12,265 bases of DNA from Bacteroidota bacterium (GTDB lineage Bacteria; Bacteroidota; Bacteroidia; NS11-12g; UBA955). The DNA is taken from positions 1-12,265 of the forward strand of contig JAGWYC010000032.1 in assembly GCA_018969565.1 (NCBI GenBank), written 5' to 3'. The notes below the pieces were generated by a model that searched no databases, was not told where the DNA came from, and saw only the letters and a program-made list of their open reading frames with translations. Position numbers and translations under genes: made by a program. The stretch's first letter is position 1. Each line of letters opens with the position of its first letter. Below are positions 1 to 8,348 of this stretch, piece after piece.

Positions 1-883
1 GTTCATTCACGCGGGCCTTCAGATTCAGCACACTGTCTTTACGCAACACCTGCAGCACAACATCCTTTCCTGAATTAGTCGAAAGCTCTTCACGGAAAAC
101 CTGATAAAAACGAGCCTCTTTTCCATTGACGCTGAGCAAACTGTCACCCTGCTTCATTCCCGCTTTTGCCGCCCCCATATCCGCCTGAATTCCGCTGATG
201 CTGAAGGTACTCAGCACATCCAGAAATGCACCGGGCCCCTTCCCTTTCTCCATAATCCGCTCGGCAAAATCTTTGGGCAAAATAATGGTCGTATCCCGAC
301 CGGAGCGCATGATGCGTACTTCGTGTTTATCTGCCATCAGGAATTCGGGATCATACACTTCCTGCCAGTCCTGTGGCGCTTTTCCATTCAGAGAAACAAT
401 CTTATCACCATGCTGAAAACCCATGGAACGACCCAGATCACCGGCATACATGCCGTATCCTTTGTTCACGGCTTCGTTCGGAAGATAGCTGTCTCCGTAA
501 TACAACAGGGACAAAGTGGCAATCAGCAGACCCAGTAAGAGGTTCATGATGATACCTCCGAGTAGCACAATGAGTCTTTGCCATGCCGGTTTAGCGCGAA
601 ACTCCCAGGGATTTGGTGCTGTTTTGAGCTGATCTTTATCCAGGGATTCATCTACCATCCCCGATATTTTCACATAGCCTCCCAAGGGAAGCCAGCCAAT
701 ACCGTATTCGGTTTCACCGCGTTTCCAGGAAAATAATTTCACATTAAAAGCATCGAAAAACAGATAGAATTTATCTACCCTCATACCGAACATACGCGCT
801 GCCAGAAAATGACCGAATTCGTGAACGGTAACCAGTACGGCGAGTGCCAGCAACAACTGGCCTATCATGACTAAAGTACCCAT
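1..883 (-). CDS. rseP: RseP-like site-2 zinc metalloprotease (M50), 3' end cut off
   Basis: This is an inner-membrane intramembrane protease of the M50/RseP family. Such enzymes cleave membrane-spanning segments such as anti-sigma factors and leftover signal peptides. The first 294 residues are visible. A first membrane helix (about 4-20) runs into the zinc-binding motif HEFGH (21-25). LGGYVK (67-72) and a second hydrophobic segment (about 103-128), preceded by the conserved FRAKPAWQRL stretch, follow. Two PDZ-like domains come next (about 136-205 and 228 onward). The last helices, with the third zinc ligand, lie beyond the left edge; the family is usually about 440 residues. The ATG at 883 is the first ATG and gives the expected short N-terminus. 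An 82-bp gap separates it from the upstream acetyltransferase gene. In many Bacteroidota rseP follows dxr; here it does not. The native target cannot be read from the sequence. Confidence 0.93.
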   Translation of the reverse strand, partial: MGTLVMIGQLLLALAVLVTVHEFGHFLAARMFGMRVDKFYLFFDAFNVKLFSWKRGETEYGIGWLPLGGYVKISGMVDESLDKDQLKTAPNPWEFRAKPAWQRLIVLLGGIIMNLLLGLLIATLSLLYYGDSYLPNEAVNKGYGMYAGDLGRSMGFQHGDKIVSLNGKAPQDWQEVYDPEFLMADKHEVRIMRSGRDTTIILPKDFAERIMEKGKGPGAFLDVLSTFSISGIQADMGAAKAGMKQGDSLLSVNGKEARFYQVFREELSTNSGKDVVLQVLRKDSVLNLKARVNE

Positions 884-891
884 GTAATGGA

Positions 892-899
892 CAAAATTA
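892..899 (-). promoter_or_regulatory. Possible -7 box (TAATTTTG) for rseP
   Basis: TAATTTTG on the minus strand matches the Bacteroidota -7 consensus TAnnTTTG exactly. It ends 8 bases before the rseP ATG, so the transcript would have only a few bases of leader. I find no TTG at the expected 17-23 bases upstream, which weakens the call. rseP may instead be read from the maeB promoter. Confidence 0.35.
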
Positions 900-965
900 A
901 GGATTCGCGGCTGCCTGAGCGCGGTTTTTTTCGGCACGCATCCGACATGGCGGGATGAATAGACT

Positions 966-1424
966 TCAGAGGTTGTGGAACATGGCCAGATGGGGAATGC
1001 CTACTTCTTCAAACCAGTCGCCTTCGGCCTGATAACCCATTTTTCGGTAAAAGGGTACCGCGTTTTTTCTGGCATGAAGTTCAATTCTGCGACAACCCTG
1101 TTCTCGAGCAAAATCTTCGGCGAAGCGCACCAGCAGGGAGCCCAATCCGCGGCCCTGAACATGTTCATCCACTGCCACCTGTCGCATCTTCAGTATTTCG
1201 CTGCTGTATCCATCGGCTTTCCTGAGCAGCAAAACTGCGCGCAGTACCGAGCCTTCGCGTACTGCCAAATGCCATTCTGCGGATTCGACTTTCAAATCGT
1301 CGGGATGGTAAGACAATCCGAGCGGTTTACGCAATACGCGGTCGCGCAGGGCCAGCGATGCAATCTGCAACCGGGAACCAAACTCCAGCAAGGAACATGT
1401 AAGGTCTGCGGCGTGCAGCATCAT
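966..1424 (-). CDS. GNAT-family N-acetyltransferase, ElaA-like
   Basis: This 152-residue protein is a single GNAT domain that would transfer an acyl group from acetyl-CoA to an amine. The acceptor is unknown. The acetyl-CoA pyrophosphate loop QGRGLGS is at 90-96, preceded by the motif A strand MRQVAVDEH (80-88). The stretch LHARKNAVPFYRKMGY (116-131) is motif B. The C-terminal FEEVGIPHLAMFHNL (138-152) resembles the ending of the ElaA/YjdJ subgroup. The ATG at 1424 shares one base with the maeB stop (TGATG), so translation is probably coupled to maeB; a second ATG follows directly at 1421. The pairing puts an acetyl-CoA user beside an enzyme family regulated by acetyl-CoA, but a functional link is only inference. 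Confidence 0.85.
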   Translation of the reverse strand: MMLHAADLTCSLLEFGSRLQIASLALRDRVLRKPLGLSYHPDDLKVESAEWHLAVREGSVLRAVLLLRKADGYSSEILKMRQVAVDEHVQGRGLGSLLVRFAEDFAREQGCRRIELHARKNAVPFYRKMGYQAEGDWFEEVGIPHLAMFHNL

Positions 1425-3703
1425 CAGGAAACGCTGTCCTTCGTCTGGGCATCCACCACGGCGATAGCGGCCATGTTGGCGATTTCACGTACGCTGCTGG
1501 TATGATGCAGAATGTGCACCGATTTGCGGAAGCCCAGCAAGACAGGACCGATGGATTCCACCGGGCCGGCGCTGCGCATCAACTGATAAGCAATATTACC
1601 GCTGTCCAGATTCGGGAATATCAATACATTGGCAGCCTGATTACCCAAGGTGCAGAAGGGTGCGGTTTTTTCTCTGTTTTCTCCGTCAAGGGCATAACTG
1701 ACCTGCATTTCGCCATCAACCATAATTTCGCGATAATCGCGATGTAAAATAGCAACCGCTTCACGGATTTTCTCTGGGCTGGTACCTTTGGATGATCCGA
1801 AATTGGAGTAAGACACCAGCGCGATGCGTGGTTCAATCTGATACTTGCGCACCTGTTCGTGTACCATACGCGTCAGATCCACCAGTTCAGCCACTCCGTG
1901 GTCCAGATTTACGGTCGTATCCGCAAAGAAAAGGATGCCGTTCTTGGTCATCAGGATATGCATTCCGGCAATCCGCTGATAATCTGCATCGCGACCAATC
2001 ACTTCCATAGCCGGTTTCAGCGCCAACGGATAATTGCGCGTCAATCCGGAAATAAACGCATCAGCTTCACCATTATCCACCATCATGGCACCGAAATAGG
2101 TACGCTCGCGCATTTGCTTCGTGGCCTCGTATAAGGTAAGTCCTTTGCGCTGTCTGCTCTGATAGAGTTTTTTTCCATATTGCTCACGTCTGGATTTTGA
2201 GGCCTCTCCACGGGTATCAATAATCTCCATCTCATCCAGCGCATGCACATTGTGTTCCTCGGCCAGGCGCTTAATCACCTCGGGGTCACCAAGCAGGATG
2301 GGTTTGGCAAAGCCTTCTTCCACACAAATCTGGGCCGCTTTCAGGATACGATAACTGTCGGCATCGGCAAAAACCACACGTTTTGGGTTTTTTCTGGCGC
2401 GGGTAATGATGCGGTTGATGAAGTCATTATCAATTCCCAGGCGGCGACGTAATTCTGTGCGATAAGCTTCCCAGTCGTGAATGGGCAAACGCGCCACACC
2501 ACTGTCCATGGCGGCTTTCGCCACTGCCGGCGCCACAGAGGTGAGCAGGCGCGTGTCCATAGGTTTGGGTATGATATAAGTACGTCCGAAGCTCAGGTTG
2601 CGCTCATTGTATGCCATAGCCACCGCTTCCGGAACGGGTTGCAGGGCCAGATCAGCGATTGCGTGCACGGCGGCCAGCTTCATTTCTTCATTGATGGCCG
2701 TGGCACGCACGTCCAGCGCTCCCCGGAAAATGAAAGGAAAACCCAATACATTATTCACCTGATTGGGGAAATCACTGCGACCGGTAGCCATGATGATATC
2801 TTCACGGGTGGCTACTGCCAGATTGTAGTCAATTTCGGGATCGGGATTAGCCATGGCGAACACGATAGGGTCTTTCGCCATGGAGCGAATCATATCCGCA
2901 TTCAGGATGTTTCCCCTAGACAGGCCAACAAATACGTCGGCGCCGTTGAGGGCTTCTTCCAAAGAAGAAACATTGCGGCTGCTGGCAAAGAACTGCTTGT
3001 ATTCATCCAGGTCGGTTCTGTCGGTGTGGAGCAATCCCTTGGAGTCGAACATCAACAGGTTTTCTCGTTTCACGCCCAGACTCACAAACAGTTTTCCGCA
3101 GGCAATCGCAGAGGCGCCGGCACCGTTTATCACCATTTGTATAGTCGATATTTCCTTCTCTACCAGTTTAAGGGCGTTGATTAAAGCTGCGCCAGAAATG
3201 ATAGCCGTACCATGCTGATCATCGTGCATGATGGGGATATTCAGCTCTTCCTTAAGTCGTTTTTCAATTTCAAAACTTTCAGGTGCTTTAATATCTTCCA
3301 GGTTAACCCCGCCGAAGGTGGGTTCCAGGGCTTTGACAATACGCACAAACTCATCCACATCCTTGGTATCGAGTTCGATGTCGAACACATCAATATCGGC
3401 AAACAGCTTAAACAAGATACCCTTGCCTTCCATTACCGGTTTACTTGCTGCTGCGCCGATATCACCGAGGCCAAGAACTGCTGTTCCATTGCTGATGACG
3501 GCAACCAGGTTTCCGCGGGCGGTGTACTTATAAACATCGTCCGGGTTTTCGGCAATTTTCAGACAGGGTTCTGCTACCCCCGGAGAATAGGCCAGAGCCA
3601 GATCGCGCTGGGTTTGGGTAGGCTTGGTGGGAATGATTTCTATTTTGCCCGGCCGGCCATCAGCGTGATAGCTCAGGGCGTCAAAATACTTCTTATCTGA
3701 CAT
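1424..3703 (-). CDS. maeB: NADP-type malic enzyme with phosphotransacetylase-like C-terminal domain
   Basis: This cytoplasmic enzyme oxidatively decarboxylates malate to pyruvate and CO2, normally making NADPH in the MaeB family. At 759 residues it has the full family length. The malic-enzyme half (about 1-420) holds YSPGVAEPC (39-47, with the catalytic Tyr), [18 protein letters not shown] (78-95, with the catalytic Lys94), metal-ligand candidates in LEDI (135-138) and HDDQHGTA (160-167), and the nucleotide-binding loop [11 protein letters not shown] (193-203). The C-terminal half (about 430-755) is a phosphotransacetylase-like domain with [13 protein letters not shown] (552-564) and [11 protein letters not shown] (696-706). 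In E. coli MaeB this half binds acetyl-CoA and regulates the enzyme. Around [10 protein letters not shown] (663-672) a Ser stands where true Pta enzymes have Asp, consistent with a regulatory rather than catalytic domain. A promoter lies just upstream. Confidence 0.96.
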   Translation of the reverse strand: MSDKKYFDALSYHADGRPGKIEIIPTKPTQTQRDLALAYSPGVAEPCLKIAENPDDVYKYTARGNLVAVISNGTAVLGLGDIGAAASKPVMEGKGILFKLFADIDVFDIELDTKDVDEFVRIVKALEPTFGGVNLEDIKAPESFEIEKRLKEELNIPIMHDDQHGTAIISGAALINALKLVEKEISTIQMVINGAGASAIACGKLFVSLGVKRENLLMFDSKGLLHTDRTDLDEYKQFFASSRNVSSLEEALNGADVFVGLSRGNILNADMIRSMAKDPIVFAMANPDPEIDYNLAVATREDIIMATGRSDFPNQVNNVLGFPFIFRGALDVRATAINEEMKLAAVHAIADLALQPVPEAVAMAYNERNLSFGRTYIIPKPMDTRLLTSVAPAVAKAAMDSGVARLPIHDWEAYRTELRRRLGIDNDFINRIITRARKNPKRVVFADADSYRILKAAQICVEEGFAKPILLGDPEVIKRLAEEHNVHALDEMEIIDTRGEASKSRREQYGKKLYQSRQRKGLTLYEATKQMRERTYFGAMMVDNGEADAFISGLTRNYPLALKPAMEVIGRDADYQRIAGMHILMTKNGILFFADTTVNLDHGVAELVDLTRMVHEQVRKYQIEPRIALVSYSNFGSSKGTSPEKIREAVAILHRDYREIMVDGEMQVSYALDGENREKTAPFCTLGNQAANVLIFPNLDSGNIAYQLMRSAGPVESIGPVLLGFRKSVHILHHTSSVREIANMAAIAVVDAQTKDSVS

Positions 3704-3717
3704 CCTTTAAAGTATTG

Positions 3718-3746
3718 CAAATGTAAGAGAATCGGCGCCCTGTCAA
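3718..3746 (-). promoter_or_regulatory. Bacteroidota-type promoter for maeB (TTG-N18-TACATTTG)
   Basis: On the minus strand a TTG (3746-3744) is followed after 18 bases by TACATTTG (3725-3718). This fits the Bacteroidota layout of TTG, 17-23 bases, then TAnnTTTG. The box ends 14 bases before the maeB ATG, so the leader would be about 10 bases. The -33 TTG overlaps the stop codon of the upstream FtsE-like gene (TTGAC contains its TGA). This is the best promoter match in the window. It would drive maeB, the GNAT gene and perhaps rseP. Confidence 0.65.
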
Positions 3747-4423
3747 TGCGGGTAATTCACTTGTTCGAGCATACCATTACCGGTTCTGAACACATTTCCC
3801 GAGAATTTTCCAATGACGCGGTAATCATGTGTAGCCATAAGCACGGCGGCGCCTTCGCGACAAATTTCATGAAGGAGTCCCACGATATCGTCGCTCACAT
3901 CGGGGTCCAGATTTCCGGTTGGTTCATCGGCAAGTATTACTTCCGGATGATTTAAAATGGCCCTGGCGATCACCACTCTTTGCTGTTCGCCACCGCTGAG
4001 GGCGCCGGGCATTTTGTAGTCTTTATTTTCGAGTCCAACGCGTTTCAGCACTTCTAATGCACGTTCCCGCATTTGTTCTTTATTCTTCCAGCCTGTAGCC
4101 TGCAACACAAAAAGCAGGTTATCCATGACATTGCGGTCGCCCAGCAACTGAAAATCCTGAAATACGATGCCCAGTTTTCGGCGCAAAAACGGAATCTGCC
4201 TGCGTTTCAGGGTGGTGAGATCAAATCCGGCGGTAGCGCCTTCTCCGGCCTGCAAAGGCAATTCTCCGTACAAGGTTTTAAGCAGCGAAGATTTGCCTGA
4301 ACCTGTTTTGCCGATGAGGTAGGCAAACTGTCCTTTTTCTACCGACATATTCACCTGATGCAATACGGGGATACCCGACTGAAGAATATCGGCCTTATGC
4401 AGGTAAATAGCAGTTTCACTCAT
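3743..4423 (-). CDS. ftsE: FtsE-like cell-division ABC transporter ATPase
   Basis: This 226-residue protein is a complete single ABC ATPase domain. FtsE pairs with the membrane protein FtsX at the division site, and ATP hydrolysis there controls peptidoglycan hydrolases. Visible motifs are Walker A GKTGSGKSS (38-46), Q-loop FQDFQLLGDR (88-97), signature LSGGEQQR (142-149), Walker B VILADEP (162-168, catalytic Glu167) and the H-loop His199 in MATHD. The DFQLL-DR stretch after the Q-loop and LADEPTGNLDP are typical of FtsE and the related LolD/MacB group. No ftsX lies beside it, so the FtsE call rests on sequence alone; in many Bacteroidota the two genes are apart. A LolD-like role is the main alternative. 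The gene sits between the ung terminator and the maeB promoter, so it may form its own transcription unit. Confidence 0.85.
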   Translation of the reverse strand: MSETAIYLHKADILQSGIPVLHQVNMSVEKGQFAYLIGKTGSGKSSLLKTLYGELPLQAGEGATAGFDLTTLKRRQIPFLRRKLGIVFQDFQLLGDRNVMDNLLFVLQATGWKNKEQMRERALEVLKRVGLENKDYKMPGALSGGEQQRVVIARAILNHPEVILADEPTGNLDPDVSDDIVGLLHEICREGAAVLMATHDYRVIGKFSGNVFRTGNGMLEQVNYPH

Positions 4424-4427
4424 GGTA

Positions 4428-4435
4428 CAAAAATA
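4428..4435 (-). promoter_or_regulatory. Possible -7 box (TATTTTTG) for ftsE within a terminator T-tract
   Basis: TATTTTTG on the minus strand matches TAnnTTTG exactly and ends 4 bases before the ftsE ATG. The same bases are the T-tract of the ung terminator. I see no TTG at the expected -33 distance. With so short a leader the message would be close to leaderless. If this is not a promoter, ftsE must depend on read-through from ung. Confidence 0.35.
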
Positions 4436-4471
4436 AAGATGCCTGAAGTTCAGATATTGACTTCAGGCATC
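4428..4471 (-). terminator. Intrinsic terminator after ung
   Basis: A perfect 11-bp inverted repeat, GATGCCTGAAG (plus strand 4438-4448) and CTTCAGGCATC (4461-4471), encloses a 12-base loop. Read on the minus strand, the stem is followed directly by TTTATTTTTG, the U-tract of a rho-independent terminator. It starts 23 bases after the ung stop codon and ends just before the ftsE ATG. Confidence 0.85.
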
Positions 4472-4494
4472 GGTTGTTCAGAAAAAAGGTCGTA

Positions 4495-5202
4495 TTAGAA
4501 TTCCCGGTCGGGCTCCAGATTCCAGTCCACCGGTTCCAGGCCACACTCCAGAAGGTATTCATTGCATTCGGAAAAAGGCCTTGATCCAAAGAAACCCTTC
4601 TCTGCCGCATAGGGCGAGGGATGGGCGGCTCTGAGCACTAAATGCTTGTCTTCGTCAATCAGGTGTTCTTTTTCTTGCGCGTCACGGCCCCAGAGCATGA
4701 ATACCAGATTCTCACGCATGCTGCTCAGTTTGGCAACGGCTGCGGAAGTAAACTGTTCCCAGCCGTGGCCGTGGTGGGAGCGCGGTTCATTAGAGCGCAC
4801 CGTCAGCGTGGCATTCAACAAGAGAACCCCATTGTCAGCCCAACGCGTTAAGTCGCCGGAATACGGGATAGGGTATCCAAGATCATCTCTGAGTTCACGA
4901 AATATGTTGTAGAGTGATGGCGGTTTGCGCACACCTTTACTTACTGAAAAACAAAGACCATTAGCCTGGCCGGGTCCGTGATACGGATCCTGACCGAGAA
5001 TTACAGCCTTCACATTCCAGAATGGAGTGTGATCGAATGCTGCGAAAATTCTGTTACCCGGAGGATACACCCTATGCCCCTGCGCCCTTTCCTCATGCAA
5101 GAATGCCCTTAAGTCCTGGAAGTAACTCTTTTCAAATTCATCCCTAAGCACTTCGTACCAGCTCGGGTCAATTCGAACCGACTGATGCACCTGTTGTTCC
5201 AT
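4495..5202 (-). CDS. ung: Uracil-DNA glycosylase, family 1
   Basis: Ung removes uracil from DNA by cutting the N-glycosidic bond, the first step of base excision repair. The 235-residue protein carries the water-activating motif GQDPYHGPGQA (70-80, catalytic Asp72), the uracil-binding VLLLNATLTVR (126-136), GWEQFT (147-152) and the minor-groove loop HPSPYAAEKGFFG (194-206, His194). In E. coli Ung this loop reads HPSPLSA, and its Leu pushes into the DNA helix as the uracil flips out; here the position is Tyr198. All other key residues look intact, so activity is expected. The ATG at 5202 gives a normal length, with no better start nearby. A terminator follows the gene. The nearest upstream -7-like box (TACTATTG, 5243-5250) has one mismatch and no clear -33 partner. 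Confidence 0.96.
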   Translation of the reverse strand: MEQQVHQSVRIDPSWYEVLRDEFEKSYFQDLRAFLHEERAQGHRVYPPGNRIFAAFDHTPFWNVKAVILGQDPYHGPGQANGLCFSVSKGVRKPPSLYNIFRELRDDLGYPIPYSGDLTRWADNGVLLLNATLTVRSNEPRSHHGHGWEQFTSAAVAKLSSMRENLVFMLWGRDAQEKEHLIDEDKHLVLRAAHPSPYAAEKGFFGSRPFSECNEYLLECGLEPVDWNLEPDREF

Positions 5203-5306
5203 GTATGTTGTTGATTGTTAACTTACTACGAATATTGGGCGGCAATAGTAAGCATATTCTTTCATCGAAAAAAGTGCTTTTATGGTCATCATAAATCCGG
5301 CATCTC

Positions 5307-8300
5307 TCAGGAAAACAACTCCTGAATTTCTTCTTCGCTGAGTTGCCCTACCCACTGGTCTTCTCCTTCCATGACGGTTACGGCAAGTTTCTTCTTGCGT
5401 TCCTGCATGTTCAGAATCTTTTCTTCTATGGAATCACGGGTGATGAATTTGTATGAAAAAACAGGTTTCTGCTGTCCGATTCGGTGCGCCCGGCTTTCCG
5501 CCTGCTGCATCACAAAGGGGTTCCACCAGGGGTCACAAAGGAACACATAATCGGCTGCGGTCAGGTTGATGCCGGCATTTCCTGCTTTCAGGGAAAGTAA
5601 GAAGACCGATACCTGTTCATCCTGCTGAAACCGATCTATGGCGGCAGCCCGTTCATGACCCGGCATGTCGCCTACGAGTTTACAGAAATCTATTCCCGCC
5701 TCGGAAAGCCAATTTTCGATGATGGCCAGATGCTGAACAAATTGCGAAAAAACCAGCACTTTATGACCGCCTTCGATGGCGCGTTCCAGCATGTGTATTA
5801 TCTGCTCGTATTTCCCGCTGCCCCCTTCAAAATCCTCGTGCATGAGCAAAGGATTTATAGCCAACTGACGCAGCCTGGTCAAACCTGCAATCACCTTAAA
5901 GCGGCTGCGGTTGGCTCCATGCTGCTGTATGGAATCGAGGATTTCATTTCGGTACTGGCTTTTTGTTTTTTCATATAATTCGCGCTGCAAGGGTGTCATC
6001 TCGCAGTAGTGCACCTTTTCAAACTTTTCCGGAAGTTCCGGTGTAACCTGTTTTTTGGTACGTCGGAGGATATAAGGCTTTACCAGCCGGGCCAGTTCAA
6101 GGCCGCGTTTTTTATCCTGATTGCGTTCAATGGGCTTGATGTAATGTTCCTGGAAATAACGGTAGGTACCCAACAAGCCGGGATTCAGGAAATTCATCTG
6201 ACTCCACAGGTCCAACAGTGTATTCTCTACCGGAGTACCGGTGAGTGCAATTTTCTGCTCGGCTTTTATTTGAAGGAGGGCACGCGCAGTCAGAGACAAA
6301 GGATTTTTAATCGCCTGGCTTTCATCAAGCACCACCACCCTGAAGTTGATACCGGCCAATCTGGCTGAGTCATTGCGGATGGTGCCGTAACTGGAAATGA
6401 CTAAATCACTGGAAGCAATCATGCCGAAATAGCGTTCTCGCTGTGTTCCGGCGTAGATTAGCGTACGTATCGCGGGATTAAACTTCTTAGCCTCCTGTTG
6501 CCAGTTGTAAATCAACGAGGTGGGCGCTACAACCAGGCAGGGCCGATGATCCGGCCTTTCGCCTTTAGATTCTTCGGCAGTCAGAGCTTTGGGCTCCGTT
6601 GATTCGGCTTCGCCGGAATGAAAAATGGACAACTGTACCGGATTTTCACCGGAATAATCATGCTGCATATCCGGCAACAAGGGCGCGTTCCGGTTAATGC
6701 AGGATTGCAGGTATGCCAGGGTTTGAATGGTTTTACCCAAACCCATGTCATCAGCCAGACAGGCACCCAGGTGCTGGCTTCCGAGATAGCTAAGCCAATT
6801 ATATCCTATTTGCTGGTAAACACGCAGGTTTCCTGAAAAACCTTCAGGCAAGGGCACGTCTTCCATTTCCTCAGGCTTGGGGATTACGGCAGGGGCCTTA
6901 CGTGCAGCAATATCCTGAAACTCGCCGAGTTCATCCAGCAAGGGATGGTGCATCTTTTTCAGCGCCAGATTATCGCCTTCCTCATCGCCAAAATGAAACA
7001 CCTTGGCGAGGCGCGTCATCCAGGCTGCCGGAATGATGGCGATGCTGCCGTCGGGCAAGGGAAATTCCCTGATTCCCTTGATGATATTTCCTCTGAGACG
7101 AGTAAACGGGAATACAAAATTCCCAAATCGCACTTCGGCACTCAAATCAAACCAGTCATCACGAGCTTTAACATTCAGATTCAGGCTTACTTCTCCAATG
7201 AATATCTTCCTGGACAAAGCCGACTGGTCAATGATAAATCCTTGACGCTGCAAATCAACCGCGTGTTCATTCAGCCAGTCAATCAGCGCCAGCGCATCAG
7301 AACCATAGGCTTCCTGCAAAGAAAAAAGACTGCCCTGAACCGGTTCTAATCCATTGTCAGTCAACCATTTAACCTTTTGTTCTTCCCAGTTTCGGGAACG
7401 CTTGATGCGGTGAAACTCGAATGAACCTTCCGCACGAATGAGGGAAACGTGAACCTGTTTTTCACTGTGATAAGGAAAATTCCACTTACCGTAATTGAGG
7501 TACAGCGACAAACAAGGTTTTTCGGTCAAACCCTCTTCCAGGCGCAGCACCGGTGAGGCCTGATGTTGTTCCGAAACAATATTAAAGCCCTGAGCAAACA
7601 CATCATAGCGCTCCAGCAGGGGTTTTACGAACTTTTCGAGGTAAGGACCTTCTGTATCCTTAGGTATGTGGATGAATTTCTTTTTCAGGAAAGGTTTAAT
7701 TTTCTTTCCATCCACCCCTTTCCCAAAGCGCAGAAGCTTATTACTCGCCAGCAGCCAGGCCGGTTCATTGCAAATCAGTTCGCTGCCATTACAGGAAAAC
7801 TCGAGCTTAACGTCGCGGTGCTTGATGGTGGCGAAATAGTTAATGCCCTCTTCATCCTTACGGAAATGAAACAAGATTGTTCCATGATCCTGGCAAACTT
7901 CAATGGGCGTATCAATCGGGTTATTGCTGACACTTTCCAGAAACACCTTGCGGTCGCCAATCAGTTCCATCACCCGGGCAATCCGTTTTTCTATATACGG
8001 ACGAACCTTTTTATGAAGTTCCTCATTATAGTGTTTGATGAAGAAATCCTCCTGGCGAATACGTTTGGTACCGGTGTAGAATTGCTTCATGATATGGTCG
8101 GTTTCCATTTCATCAAGCAGCCGGATAGCTTCAAGCTCTGAACCCGATAATCCGAAATAGGCCGCGGTTTGCCTGTGAATACGCTGATAGGAAAGGCTCA
8201 GTGTGCCGCTGGGATTGAGTAATACAGCATTTAACTCAGGCAACATACCGAAATAGGGATGCCGGACCAGGGTATAAACTACTTCAAAAGGTTGGGTGTT

Positions 8301-8318
8301 GGTGATTTGCTTGGCCAA
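5307..8318 (-). CDS. SNF2/HepA-type DEAD-like ATPase (SWI2/SNF2 superfamily)
   Basis: This 1003-residue protein belongs to the SNF2 branch of superfamily 2, ATP-driven translocases that move along duplex DNA and remodel protein-DNA complexes. The first about 490 residues are a family-specific region of unknown role; I see no cysteine pattern of a SWIM zinc finger. The ATPase core has motif I DDMGLGKT (523-530), Ia VVAPTSLIYNW (597-607), II DESQ (665-668), III ALTGTPVEN (691-699), V SLKAGNAGINLT (909-920) and VI QAESRAHRIGQ (939-949, arginine finger region). A variable acidic stretch of about 50 residues (541-592) sits between motifs I and Ia and contains QLSIF (562-566). The start is TTG at 8318: the frame is closed by a TAA at 8343-8345, with no ATG or GTG between, and the next ATG is at codon 25. 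It stands alone between 104-bp gaps. Confidence 0.92.
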   Translation of the reverse strand: MAKQITNTQPFEVVYTLVRHPYFGMLPELNAVLLNPSGTLSLSYQRIHRQTAAYFGLSGSELEAIRLLDEMETDHIMKQFYTGTKRIRQEDFFIKHYNEELHKKVRPYIEKRIARVMELIGDRKVFLESVSNNPIDTPIEVCQDHGTILFHFRKDEEGINYFATIKHRDVKLEFSCNGSELICNEPAWLLASNKLLRFGKGVDGKKIKPFLKKKFIHIPKDTEGPYLEKFVKPLLERYDVFAQGFNIVSEQHQASPVLRLEEGLTEKPCLSLYLNYGKWNFPYHSEKQVHVSLIRAEGSFEFHRIKRSRNWEEQKVKWLTDNGLEPVQGSLFSLQEAYGSDALALIDWLNEHAVDLQRQGFIIDQSALSRKIFIGEVSLNLNVKARDDWFDLSAEVRFGNFVFPFTRLRGNIIKGIREFPLPDGSIAIIPAAWMTRLAKVFHFGDEEGDNLALKKMHHPLLDELGEFQDIAARKAPAVIPKPEEMEDVPLPEGFSGNLRVYQQIGYNWLSYLGSQHLGACLADDMGLGKTIQTLAYLQSCINRNAPLLPDMQHDYSGENPVQLSIFHSGEAESTEPKALTAEESKGERPDHRPCLVVAPTSLIYNWQQEAKKFNPAIRTLIYAGTQRERYFGMIASSDLVISSYGTIRNDSARLAGINFRVVVLDESQAIKNPLSLTARALLQIKAEQKIALTGTPVENTLLDLWSQMNFLNPGLLGTYRYFQEHYIKPIERNQDKKRGLELARLVKPYILRRTKKQVTPELPEKFEKVHYCEMTPLQRELYEKTKSQYRNEILDSIQQHGANRSRFKVIAGLTRLRQLAINPLLMHEDFEGGSGKYEQIIHMLERAIEGGHKVLVFSQFVQHLAIIENWLSEAGIDFCKLVGDMPGHERAAAIDRFQQDEQVSVFLLSLKAGNAGINLTAADYVFLCDPWWNPFVMQQAESRAHRIGQQKPVFSYKFITRDSIEEKILNMQERKKKLAVTVMEGEDQWVGQLSEEEIQELFS

Positions 8319-8325
8319 TAGATTA

Positions 8326-8348
8326 CCGTAAAAACAGGCAAATTACGG
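8326..8348 (-). repeat. Inverted repeat overlapping a possible SNF2 gene promoter
   Basis: CCGTAA (8326-8331) and TTACGG (8343-8348) form a perfect 6-bp inverted repeat with an 11-base spacer, just upstream of the TTG start. Its outer arm overlaps a weak promoter candidate on the minus strand: TTG (8368-8366), 20 bases, then TAATTTG (8345-8339), one base short of TAnnTTTG. The repeat could be an operator or a small leader hairpin. A 6-bp repeat can also arise by chance. Confidence 0.3.

Noticed and set aside
906..931. Plus-strand stem (CGC-GCT / AGC-GCG with a bulged G) followed by a run of seven T
   Set aside because: It resembles a terminator, but no plus-strand gene lies upstream for it to serve, and on the minus strand no T-tract follows. 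The stem is only six bp with a bulge.
975..1505. Plus-strand open frame of 176 codons
   Set aside because: It is antisense to the GNAT gene and the end of maeB, which both have clear family motifs on the minus strand.
2477..3184. Plus-strand open frame of 235 codons
   Set aside because: It is antisense to the well-conserved maeB coding sequence and shows no domain or motif.
5203..5306. Gap between the SNF2 gene and ung, searched for a terminator, promoter or small RNA
   Set aside because: I found only a one-mismatch -7 box (TACTATTG, 5243-5250) with no -33 partner, and no convincing hairpin. Nothing strong enough to annotate.
7563..8141. Plus-strand open frame of 192 codons
   Set aside because: It is antisense to the N-terminal region of the SNF2 gene, whose frame is continuous; no motif seen.
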